This document shows positions 8,021 through 15,643 of a DNA stretch of 64,000 nucleotides, piece by piece (within the stretch, counting starts at the first letter, position 1; the number at the start of each line of letters is the position of its first letter). The position numbers and the translations under genes are program-made. This stretch comes from Roseicyclus sediminis (GTDB lineage Bacteria > Pseudomonadota > Alphaproteobacteria > Rhodobacterales > Rhodobacteraceae). The stretch covers positions 124,001 through 188,000 of the forward strand of contig NZ_JAOPHT010000004.1 in the NCBI RefSeq assembly GCF_025515305.1. Reading direction: 5' to 3'. Under the pieces are notes generated by a model, which did no database searches, was not told the origin of the DNA, and was given only the letters and a program-made list of their open reading frames with translations.

Positions 8021-9427
8021 ATGCAGCATTTTCCAGTCTTCATCGCCGTCGCAGGCCGCCGGATCGTGGTGTCGGGCGGCGGCGGCGCCGCGATCGCGAA
8101 GCTCCGGCTGCTGCTCAAGACCGAAGCGCGCCTGACCGTCCTTGCGGCCGATCCCGCCCCCGAGATCGAGCGCTGGGCGGCCGAGGGCCGTTTGACGTTG
8201 ACGCGGCGCGCGCTTGAACCGGGCGACGTACTCTGCGCCGCGCTGTTCTATGCCGCGAACGAGGACGCAGCCGAGGATGCCCGCACCGCCGCGATCGCGC
8301 GCGCCGAAGGGGCCCTGGTCAATATCGTCGACAACCTCGAAGGCAGCGCCTTCATCACCCCGGCGATCGTCGACCGTGACCCGGTCGTCGTGGCCATCGG
8401 CACGGAGGGCGCGGCGCCGGTCCTCGCGCGGGCGATCAAGGCCGACCTCGAGGCGCGGCTGCCTGCCGCGCTCGGCCCGCTCGCACGCATCGGCAAGATG
8501 TTCCGGAAAAAGGCCGAGGACCTTCCAACGGGGCGCGCCCGGCGCGAGTTCTGGCGAGACTACTATTTCTCGGACGGCCCCCGCGCCCTTGCCGCCGGAG
8601 AGGGCGGACCCCACGCCGCGCTGCACGACCTTCTCGGACGGCACCTTGGCCGCAAGGCCCGTCCCGGCTACGTGTTCTTCGTCGGCGCTGGCCCCGGGGA
8701 CCCCGAACTCCTCACGCTCAAGGCGCGCCGGGTGCTGGACGAAGCGGATGTGGTGATCCACGACCGCCTGATCGCGCCCGAGATCCTCGAACTGGCCCGG
8801 CGCGAAGCCATCGTGATCGATGCCGGCAAGGAGGGGTTCGGGGCCTCCATGCCGCAGCAGGACATCAACGCTCTGATCGTCGAACACGCGCGGGCGGGCG
8901 GGCAGGTCGTGCGCCTCAAGTCGGGCGACGCCACGGTCTTCGGACGCCTCGACGAGGAGATGGACGCCTGCGACGCGGCGGGCGTCGGTTTCCAGGTCCT
9001 GCCCGGCATCACCGCGGCCTCCGCCGCCGTCGCCGCACTCGGCCAGAGCCTGACGCGCAGGGGGCGCAATGCCTCGGTCCGGTTCCTGACCGGCCACGAC
9101 ATGAAGGGGTTCGCCGACCATGACTGGGCCGCGCTGGCCCGGCCGGGCGAGGTCGCCGCGATCTACATGGGACGCAAGGCCGCCCGCTTCATCCAGGGAC
9201 GTCTTCTGATGCATGGCGCCGACCGCGGGACGCCGGTGAGCGTTGTCGAGAACGCCTCGCGCCCGGATCAGAGGATCCTCGCGACCGCGCTCGACCGTTT
9301 TCCCGCCGAGCTCGCCGATGCACGGATGAGCGGGCCGGTCCTCACCATCTACGGCCTCGCGCCGCGCACGGCACTGCGGGCGCTCGAGGCATTCCAGGAC
9401 AACGCCGAAAAACAGGAGCTCGCCTGA
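8021..9427 (+). CDS. cysG: Siroheme synthase CysG (trifunctional)
   Basis: A 468-residue protein of standard CysG length. Residues 1-200 form the precorrin-2 dehydrogenase/ferrochelatase half (VVSGGGGAAIAKLRLLL Rossmann loop, later FITPAIVDRDPVVVAIGTEG). Residues from ~215 form the uroporphyrinogen-III C-methyltransferase half (FVGAGPGDPELLTLKA, VVIHDRLIAPEIL, SGDATVFGR, PGITAAS). It makes siroheme, the prosthetic group of the sulfite reductase encoded two genes downstream. The start at 8021 (MQHFPVF) matches the family N-terminus; in-frame starts further upstream lie in the regulatory region. First gene of a five-gene cys operon; its TGA overlaps the next ATG by one base. Confidence 0.95.
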   Translation: MQHFPVFIAVAGRRIVVSGGGGAAIAKLRLLLKTEARLTVLAADPAPEIERWAAEGRLTLTRRALEPGDVLCAALFYAANEDAAEDARTAAIARAEGALVNIVDNLEGSAFITPAIVDRDPVVVAIGTEGAAPVLARAIKADLEARLPAALGPLARIGKMFRKKAEDLPTGRARREFWRDYYFSDGPRALAAGEGGPHAALHDLLGRHLGRKARPGYVFFVGAGPGDPELLTLKARRVLDEADVVIHDRLIAPEILELARREAIVIDAGKEGFGASMPQQDINALIVEHARAGGQVVRLKSGDATVFGRLDEEMDACDAAGVGFQVLPGITAASAAVAALGQSLTRRGRNASVRFLTGHDMKGFADHDWAALARPGEVAAIYMGRKAARFIQGRLLMHGADRGTPVSVVENASRPDQRILATALDRFPAELADARMSGPVLTIYGLAPRTALRALEAFQDNAEKQELA

Positions 9428-9735
9428 TGCCCCGCGAAGCCTTTTCCCAGGTCGTCACCGCGCAGGACCTTCTTGCCGGCGACGTGATCTACCTCGCCGC
9501 GGACGACACCTGGGTCCGCGACCTGTCGGAGGCCGAGATCCTCACCGACAAGGTGGTGGCCCAGGACCGCCTGATCTCGGCGGCCCGCCAGACCGGGCAC
9601 GTGGTGGGCGCCTATCTGGCCGACGTGCACCCGGGACGGAACGGGCCCGAACCCGTCCATTTTCGCGAGGCCTTCCGGGCGACGGGACCTTCGAACCACG
9701 CCCACGGGAAACGCGCGGAGCGCCGGCATGTATAG
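9427..9735 (+). CDS. DUF2849 protein, sulfite-reductase accessory
   Basis: A 102-residue soluble protein of the DUF2849 family, which is found between cysG and cysI in many alphaproteobacteria. It is rich in acidic residues and has no cysteines, so it does not look like an electron carrier. Location suggests a helper role in sulfite reductase assembly or siroheme insertion, but no activity is established. Its ATG overlaps the cysG stop, and its last eight bases overlap the start of cysI, so translation is tightly coupled. Confidence 0.85.
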   Translation: MPREAFSQVVTAQDLLAGDVIYLAADDTWVRDLSEAEILTDKVVAQDRLISAARQTGHVVGAYLADVHPGRNGPEPVHFREAFRATGPSNHAHGKRAERRHV

Positions 9736-11392
9736 GTATTCCGAATTCGACGAAGCCTTCCTGGCCGAGCGCAACGCCCAGTTCCGCGCGCAGGTCGAGC
9801 GCCGGCTGTCGGGCGCCCTGACCGAGGACGAGTTCAAGCCGCTGAGGCTGATGAACGGGCTTTACCTGCAGCTGCACGCCTACATGCTGCGCGTTGCGAT
9901 CCCCTATGGCACGCTCGACGCCGCCCGGATGCGCCGCCTCGCCCTGATCGCCGAGCGCTGGGACAAGGGCTATGGCCATTTCACCACGCGCCAGAACATC
10001 CAGTTCAACTGGCCCCGCCTGCGCGACGTGCCCGACATGCTCGACGCGCTGGCCGAGGTCGGGCTGCACGCCATCCAGACCAGCGGGAACACGATCCGCA
10101 ACGTGACTGCCGACCATTTCGCCGGCGCCGCGGCCGACGAGTTGTTCGACCCGCGGCCCCATGCCGAGCTGATCCGGCAATGGTCCACCGATCACCCCGA
10201 GTTCCAGTTTCTCGGCCGCAAGTTCAAGATCGCGGTCACCGGGGCCGTCGCCGACCGGGCCGTGACGCGTGCCCACGACATCGGGCTGCAGGCGGTGATG
10301 CGCGATGGCGCGCCGGGCTTCCGCGTGCTTGTCGGGGGCGGTCTCGGTCGGACGCCGATGATCGGGCAGGTGATCCGCGACTTCCTGCCCGATGCCGACC
10401 TGCTGCCCTATCTCGAGGCCGTCGTGGCGGTCTACAACCTGCTCGGGCGGCGCGACAACAAGTACAAGGCGCGCATCAAGATCACCGTACACGAGACCGG
10501 TATCGACAGGGTCCGCGCGCTGACCGAGGAGGAATTCGCGCGCCGCCGTCCGCACTTCGCGGGCGCCGATCAGGCCCTCCTGGCGGAGCTTCGCGCCGCT
10601 ATCGCGCCGCCTGCGTTCCGCAAGGCCGACAGCGACGGGTTCCATGCCGCCCGTGACTCCGATCCGGTGTTCCGCAGCTGGACCGACACCAACCTCTACC
10701 CGCATCGCGCCGAGGGCTACGCCATCGTCTCGGTGTCGCTCAAGGCGCACGGGGCGACACCGGGCGATGCCACCTCCGACCAGATGCGGGCGCTTGCCGA
10801 TCTCGCGGAGCGCTACGGCCATGACGAGTTGCGCATCAGCCACGAGCAGAACGTGATCCTGCCCCATGTCCACTTGGCCGACCTGCCGGCCGTTCATGAA
10901 GTGTTGCTGGCGCACGGTCTTGCGACCGCGAATATCGGCCTGATTTCGGACATCATCGCCTGCCCGGGGATGGATTACTGCGCGCTCGCCACCGCGCGGT
11001 CGATCCCCGTCGCCCGGGAGATCGCGACGCATTTCCATGCGCTGAAGCTGGAACACGACATCGGGCCGCTGAAGATCAAGATCTCCGGCTGCATCAATGC
11101 CTGCGGCCATCACCATGTGGGCCATATCGGCATTCTCGGCCTCGACCGGGCCGGGGTCGAGAACTACCAGATCACGCTGGGCGGCGACGGCACCGAGGAT
11201 GCGGCGCTGGGCGAACGCGCAGGCCCCGGCTTCTCCGCCGACGAGATCGTCCCGGCCATCGAGCGGATCCTGCGCGCCTATCTCGATCTCCGGCGAGGGC
11301 CTTCGGAGACCTTCCTCGAAGCCTATCGCAGGCTGGGCCTCGCTCCGTTCCGGGCAGCGCTCTACCCGGCGCAGTCGGTCGCGGCGGAGTAG
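9728..11392 (+). CDS. cysI: Assimilatory sulfite reductase haemoprotein
   Basis: A 554-residue siroheme/4Fe-4S reductase made of two repeated halves (ferredoxin-like plus nitrite/sulfite reductase domains). The cluster ligands are present as C412-x5-C418 (ACPGMDYC) and C455-x3-C459 (GCINAC), and the siroheme-contacting RQNIQFNW and SHEQNVILPH segments occur in the two halves. It reduces sulfite to sulfide in the cytoplasm. No flavoprotein subunit (cysJ) is encoded nearby, so the donor is probably ferredoxin. Nitrite reductase is the main alternative, but cysG and cysH on either side favour sulfite. Confidence 0.93.
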   Translation: MYRYSEFDEAFLAERNAQFRAQVERRLSGALTEDEFKPLRLMNGLYLQLHAYMLRVAIPYGTLDAARMRRLALIAERWDKGYGHFTTRQNIQFNWPRLRDVPDMLDALAEVGLHAIQTSGNTIRNVTADHFAGAAADELFDPRPHAELIRQWSTDHPEFQFLGRKFKIAVTGAVADRAVTRAHDIGLQAVMRDGAPGFRVLVGGGLGRTPMIGQVIRDFLPDADLLPYLEAVVAVYNLLGRRDNKYKARIKITVHETGIDRVRALTEEEFARRRPHFAGADQALLAELRAAIAPPAFRKADSDGFHAARDSDPVFRSWTDTNLYPHRAEGYAIVSVSLKAHGATPGDATSDQMRALADLAERYGHDELRISHEQNVILPHVHLADLPAVHEVLLAHGLATANIGLISDIIACPGMDYCALATARSIPVAREIATHFHALKLEHDIGPLKIKISGCINACGHHHVGHIGILGLDRAGVENYQITLGGDGTEDAALGERAGPGFSADEIVPAIERILRAYLDLRRGPSETFLEAYRRLGLAPFRAALYPAQSVAAE

Positions 11393-11397
11393 GGCGC

Positions 11398-12150
11398 ATG
11401 GGGTACATGAACCCGGCCTCGCCCGCCCCGGGGGTGACGGATCTCGACGAACGGGTCGCCGCGCTCAACGCCCGCTACGTCGGCCAGCCGGCCACGGAGG
11501 TGCTTCGCGGCGCCCTGCGCGACACGGGCCGCGTTGCCCTTGTCTCCAGCTTCGGGGCGGAGTCGGTCGTGCTGCTGCATATGCTGGCGGTCTGCGATCC
11601 CGCGCGCCCGGTGATCTTCGTCGACACCGAGATGCTCTTTCCCGAAACGCTTGCCTATCAGCGCGAGGTGAGCGCGCGGCTCGGACTGGGAAACCTGCGC
11701 GTGGTGCGGAGCGAGGGCATCGCCGACGGCGATCCGGACGGGCTGCTGCACCGGCGCGATCCCGACGCGTGCTGCGCGCTGCGCAAGGCACGGCCACTGG
11801 ACCGGGCGCTCGCCCCCTTCGATGCCTGGATCACCGGGCGCAAGCGGTTTCAGTCCGGCAGCCGCGCGAACCTGGAGCCATTCGAGGCCGAACCGGGCAC
11901 GGGTCGGATCAAGGTGAACCCGCTTGCGCATTGGACGTCACGCGACGTGCAGGCCTACATGTCCGGGCACGACCTGCCGCGGCATCCGCTGGTGGCAAAG
12001 GGGTATCCGTCCATCGGTTGCGCCCCCTGCACTTCACCCGTCGCCGAGGGCGAGGCGCCGCGCGCCGGGCGCTGGCGCGACCGGGACAAGGAGGAATGCG
12101 GCATCCACTTCGTCAATGGCAAGGCCGTCCGGGCGGGAGCACCGTCATGA
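11398..12150 (+). CDS. cysH: APS reductase (adenylyl-sulfate reductase), CysH family
   Basis: A 250-residue assimilatory reductase. The nucleotide-binding SFGAESVVLLHML (residues 51-63) and VDTEMLFPETL segments are clear. It has the 4Fe-4S cysteines C125-C126 and C208-x2-C211, plus the catalytic Cys234 in ECGIH. The iron-sulfur set indicates the bacterial/plant-type enzyme that reduces adenosine 5'-phosphosulfate directly, using thioredoxin, rather than an E. coli-type PAPS reductase. It supplies sulfite to CysI. The start at 11398 lies five bases after the cysI stop; an internal Met at codon 4 is an alternative. ATGA overlap with the next gene. Confidence 0.93.
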   Translation: MGYMNPASPAPGVTDLDERVAALNARYVGQPATEVLRGALRDTGRVALVSSFGAESVVLLHMLAVCDPARPVIFVDTEMLFPETLAYQREVSARLGLGNLRVVRSEGIADGDPDGLLHRRDPDACCALRKARPLDRALAPFDAWITGRKRFQSGSRANLEPFEAEPGTGRIKVNPLAHWTSRDVQAYMSGHDLPRHPLVAKGYPSIGCAPCTSPVAEGEAPRAGRWRDRDKEECGIHFVNGKAVRAGAPS

Positions 12151-12563
12151 GTGTCATCGTCACCGATGGCGGGTTCGGCCCCGACCTTTCCGGCGGAGTG
12201 TTCGTCCCCTTCGAGCTTTCGAAGGCGGGCGACACTGCCTTGCATCTGTCCCCGGATACCGATCCGGCGCATTTGCCCGCGATAGCCGCGCGCGCCGAGG
12301 CCTTGCGGATCGGCTTTCCCTCCTTTGCGGACGGGCGTGGCTTCACGCTGGCGCGGCGATTGCGGCTGCTCGGCTTCGCGGGGCTGTTGCGCGCGCAGGG
12401 GCACGTTATCGCCGATCAGTACGCGATGGCGCGGCGCGCCGGCTTCGACGAGGTCGAGATCGGCGACGACCTGGCCCGCCGGCAGCCCGAGGAACACTGG
12501 CTCGCCCGCGCCGCCTGGCGGGCGCACGACTACCAGTCCCGTCTGCGCGCGCGCGCGCTCTAG
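12147..12563 (+). CDS. DUF934 protein of the sulfate-assimilation operon
   Basis: A 138-residue protein of the DUF934 family, which nearly always follows cysI/cysH in proteobacteria. The FPSFADGRGFTLARRLR segment and the C-terminal RAAWRAHDYQSRLR stretch are typical. No catalytic motif can be named; it is a presumed accessory factor for sulfite reduction. ATGA overlap with cysH. Its TAG stop shares a CTAG with the stop of the convergent mrpG gene, leaving no room for a terminator. Confidence 0.88.
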   Translation: MSVIVTDGGFGPDLSGGVFVPFELSKAGDTALHLSPDTDPAHLPAIAARAEALRIGFPSFADGRGFTLARRLRLLGFAGLLRAQGHVIADQYAMARRAGFDEVEIGDDLARRQPEEHWLARAAWRAHDYQSRLRARAL

Positions 12564-12952
12564 GCCCGCGGCGTACCCTCGGAGATTTCGCGCTCTTCCG
12601 GGGCGTTGTCGTAGATGGACCATCCGTAGTCGCCACCGCTCTCGGGCAGATCGGTCTTGCGGAGGTTCTGCGCCATGTAGGTCTTGGCGATGAAGTTTGC
12701 CGTGATCGGCGCCGTCAGGAACAGGAAAAGCGTGATGAGAAGCTCATGCACGGAAATGTGCCCTGTCTCGGCGTAGAAGAAGATCATCGAAGCGATCAGG
12801 ACGCCGCCAACGCCAAGCGTGGTGGCCTTGGTCGGTGCGTGCAGACGCTGAAGCGTGTTCTTCAGCTTGACCAGCCCGTAGGAGCCGACGAAGCCGAAGA
12901 TGCCGCTGACGACGAGGGCGAAGGAGATGAGGATTTCTGAAAACATGCTCAT
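12560..12952 (-). CDS. mrpG: Mrp/Pha antiporter subunit G
   Basis: A 130-residue membrane protein with three hydrophobic helices, the size and pattern of MrpG/PhaG. LKNTLQRLHAPTKATTLGVGGVL is the family signature between helices 1 and 2 (residues about 30-52). It is a small subunit of the multi-subunit Na+(K+)/H+ antiporter in the cytoplasmic membrane. Last gene of the operon, ten bases after mrpF. The C-terminal ~35 residues are hydrophilic and longer than in the shortest homologues. Confidence 0.92.
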   Translation of the reverse strand: MSMFSEILISFALVVSGIFGFVGSYGLVKLKNTLQRLHAPTKATTLGVGGVLIASMIFFYAETGHISVHELLITLFLFLTAPITANFIAKTYMAQNLRKTDLPESGGDYGWSIYDNAPEEREISEGTPRA

Positions 12953-12962
12953 GGTGTCAGCC

Positions 12963-13232
12963 TTATTCGATGATGTCGCCGCGCAGGAGAAAGCGGCAAT
13001 AGGCGACCGTCGACACGAAGCCGACCATGGCGATCAGCATCGCGGCCTCGAAGTAGATCGCCGTGCCCCGCCAGACGCCGTAGAGCACCAGGAGCGCGAT
13101 GACGTTGATTACCATGGTGTCGAGCGCAAGGATCCGGTCGGCGGCATCCGGACCGGCTGCGATGCGCCAGAGGTCCATGAGCAGGGCCACGCCGTAGCAA
13201 CCGGCCGCGAAGAGAAGGGCGAGTTCGATCAT
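12963..13232 (-). CDS. mrpF: Mrp/Pha antiporter subunit F
   Basis: An 89-residue protein with three transmembrane helices. The conserved GPDAADRILALDTMVIN segment after helix 1 (residues about 27-43) identifies MrpF. The ATG at 13232 overlaps the mrpE stop (ATGA), which fixes the start although the frame is open far upstream. Small subunit of the cation/proton antiporter. Confidence 0.92.
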   Translation of the reverse strand: MIELALLFAAGCYGVALLMDLWRIAAGPDAADRILALDTMVINVIALLVLYGVWRGTAIYFEAAMLIAMVGFVSTVAYCRFLLRGDIIE

Positions 13233-13720
13233 GGGAAGATCTCCAGAAGGCGGCGTTCGTAGCGGGTCTTGATTTCGTCGCGGACGGCGTCGGGGTCGTC
13301 GGTGTGCAGGCAATGCACCAGGATGCACCTGCCATCGGCAGACAGCGTCGCCGAGACGGTGCCGGGCGTCATCGTGATCGTGCCCGCCAGGACCGTGATC
13401 GCCTCGGCCGAGGTCAGTTCCAGCGGGATGGGGATCCAGTGCGACCGGATATTGGGCTCGCGCCGGAACAGGATGATCATGGCCACCTGAACGTTCGCCA
13501 CGACGATGTCCCACAGGACGATGACCATGTACTCGGCGATCTTCAGCGGTCGGGCGATCCTCGGGCGGTTCGGCCAGTAGGCGGCGGTCAGCATCGGGAT
13601 GACGAGGCCGAAGGCCGTGCCGAGGATCAGGTTGCCGAGCGTGAAGGTGTTCACGAGCCCCAGCCAGACGAGGACGAGCGTCAGGCTCAGGAGCGGGTGG
13701 GGGATCAGGCGTGTCAGCAT
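13229..13720 (-). CDS. mrpE: Mrp/Pha antiporter subunit E
   Basis: A 163-residue membrane protein with N-terminal hydrophobic helices and a cytoplasmic C-terminal half. The PLELTSAEAITVLAGTITMTPGTV stretch and the HCLHTDDP segment near 140 are hallmarks of MrpE. It is needed for assembly of the Mrp complex. Three bases separate it from mrpD and it overlaps mrpF by four. Confidence 0.92.
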   Translation of the reverse strand: MLTRLIPHPLLSLTLVLVWLGLVNTFTLGNLILGTAFGLVIPMLTAAYWPNRPRIARPLKIAEYMVIVLWDIVVANVQVAMIILFRREPNIRSHWIPIPLELTSAEAITVLAGTITMTPGTVSATLSADGRCILVHCLHTDDPDAVRDEIKTRYERRLLEIFP

Positions 13721-13723
13721 GGC

Positions 13724-15280
13724 TCAGTCCTCCTCGCCGGGGCCGAGGACGGCGGTGATGTAGCCCCCGCGATCGAACAGCTGCGCCGAGGTGTCGTCGA
13801 GATAGGCCGAGACGGGTCCGGCGAAGACCGACAGGACCGCAAGCGCCGCGATGGCGGCCATCGTCGGCGCGACCTCGGCCACGGTCGCGGGCACGGGCGC
13901 GGGCACGGGCGGCGGCGCGGCGAGGGCCGCGGGGGCTGTCTCTGCCCCGGGTCCGGCGATTGCCGTCGATTTCCAGAACAGCGCGCTGCCCGCCCGCGCG
14001 AAGCCGACGATGGTCAGGAGCGATCCCACCAGGATCGCCGACCAGGCCCAGCCGATCATCCCCGGCGCGCGCAGGGCGTCGAGCACCAGCAGCTTGCCGA
14101 GAAACCCGCTGAGCGGCGGCATGCCCGCCATGCCGATGGCGGCCGCGAAGAAGAGCGCCGCGAAAAGGCCATTCTGCACCGTCGCGGGGGCCGGGTTCAG
14201 CGTGTCGCCATTCCGACGCGTGACGACGAGATCGGCGACGAGAAACAGGCAGGCGGCCGCGAAGGTGGAGTGCACCATGTAGTAGAGCGCGGCAGAGGTC
14301 GCCGTCGGCGAGAAGGCCGCCACCGCCATGAGCAGGGTGCCCATCGATCCCACCACCGAGAACGCGATGAGGGGCATCAGGCGGCGCGCGCCCAGCACAC
14401 CCAGCGCGCCGACGGCAATGGTCGCGATGGCCGCCGCGAACAGCCAGGTGCCGGCCATGCCCTCGGTGCCGGGCATCCCCGGCCCGAAGGCCGTCGTGTG
14501 GACCCGCAGGATCGCGTAGGCACCCACCTTGGTCATGATGGCGAAAAGCGCCGCGACAGGGGCGGGCGCATTCGCATAGGTCGCCGGCAGCCAGAATTGC
14601 ACCGGGAAGAGCGCGGCCTTCACCGCGAAGACGATCATCAGCAGGATCGCCGCGACGCGGACCAGCGACGCCTCCTCGACAGGGATCTGGGGGATGCGCA
14701 CGGCGAGGTCGGCGATGTTGAGGGTGCCCGTCGAGGCATAGAGCGTGCCGAGCGCGAACAGGAACAGCGTCGAGCCAGCGAGGTTCATGACGACGTATTG
14801 CAATCCCGCGCGGATACGCTCCCGGCCGCCGGAATGGATCATCAGACCATAGGAGGCGATCAGCAGGATCTCGAAGAAGACGAAGAGGTTGAAGATGTCG
14901 CCGGTCAGGAACGCGCCGCAGATGCCCATGAGCTGGAACTGGAAGAGCGCGTGGAAATGCCGCCCGCGCGCGTCCCAGCCCGTGGCGATGGCATGGATCA
15001 GCACGATGAGCGCGAGGCTCGACGTCAGAAGAACCATCAGCGCCGAGAGCCGGTCGAGCACCAGCACGATCCCGAAGGGCGCGGGCCAGTCGCCGAGGCG
15101 GTAGACATGCGTGGTCCCGTCGGCCGCAAGGCCCGTGAGCCCCAGCGCGATGGCCAGCAGCAGCGCCGTGCCCACGACGGACGCCGTCCGTGCCAGCACG
15201 ATGTCGTGGCGCATCACGAAGCCGATCAGCGGCGCAAGCAGCGCCGGCAGGACGACGGGCAGGATGATCCAGTGCATCAT
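13724..15280 (-). CDS. mrpD: Mrp/Pha antiporter subunit D (NuoM/N-like)
   Basis: A 518-residue, ~14-helix protein of the proton-translocating NADH-quinone oxidoreductase M/N family. NLFVFFEILLIASYGL (helix 5 Glu), AVKAALFPVQFWLP (the conserved Lys and following loop) and HSTFAAACLFLVADLV are visible. MrpD is one of the two large ion-conducting subunits. It overlaps mrpC by an ATGA. A proline/alanine-rich loop near residue 450 (VPAPVPATVAEVAP) interrupts the C-terminal helices and is unusual. Confidence 0.93.
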   Translation of the reverse strand: MMHWIILPVVLPALLAPLIGFVMRHDIVLARTASVVGTALLLAIALGLTGLAADGTTHVYRLGDWPAPFGIVLVLDRLSALMVLLTSSLALIVLIHAIATGWDARGRHFHALFQFQLMGICGAFLTGDIFNLFVFFEILLIASYGLMIHSGGRERIRAGLQYVVMNLAGSTLFLFALGTLYASTGTLNIADLAVRIPQIPVEEASLVRVAAILLMIVFAVKAALFPVQFWLPATYANAPAPVAALFAIMTKVGAYAILRVHTTAFGPGMPGTEGMAGTWLFAAAIATIAVGALGVLGARRLMPLIAFSVVGSMGTLLMAVAAFSPTATSAALYYMVHSTFAAACLFLVADLVVTRRNGDTLNPAPATVQNGLFAALFFAAAIGMAGMPPLSGFLGKLLVLDALRAPGMIGWAWSAILVGSLLTIVGFARAGSALFWKSTAIAGPGAETAPAALAAPPPVPAPVPATVAEVAPTMAAIAALAVLSVFAGPVSAYLDDTSAQLFDRGGYITAVLGPGEED

Positions 15281-15642
15281 GCTTGGGCATCCTTTCCGGC
15301 GTTTTCGTCCTCATCCTCCGGATCGATGTCGATACGGTCGCTGTCCGCCTCCAGGTACGCGCCGAGACCGACCATCACGAGGACGGCCGTCATGCCGAAG
15401 GAGATCACGATCGCCGTGAGGACCAGCGCCTGGGGCAGCGGGTCGGTGTAGCTCGCCTCGCCGTAGCGCGCGAGGATCGGGGACTGGTCGATCGCGAGGC
15501 CCCCGCTTGCGAACAGGAAGACGTTGACCGCGTAGGACAGCAGCGCGAGGCCGAGGATGACCGGGAAGGTCCTGAGCCGCAGGAGCAGGTAGACACCGCC
15601 CGCCGTCAGAACGCCGATCGTGCTTGCGACGATGATCTCCAT
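15277..15642 (-). CDS. mrpC: Mrp/Pha antiporter subunit C (NuoK-like)
   Basis: A 121-residue protein with three transmembrane helices, related to NuoK. FPVILGLALLSYAVNVFLFASG (helix 2) and the QALVLTAIVISFGMTAVLV segment (helix 3) match MrpC. It ends in an acidic, charged tail. One base after mrpA(B), ATGA overlap with mrpD. Confidence 0.93.
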   Translation of the reverse strand: MEIIVASTIGVLTAGGVYLLLRLRTFPVILGLALLSYAVNVFLFASGGLAIDQSPILARYGEASYTDPLPQALVLTAIVISFGMTAVLVMVGLGAYLEADSDRIDIDPEDEDENAGKDAQA

Positions 15643-15643
15643 G

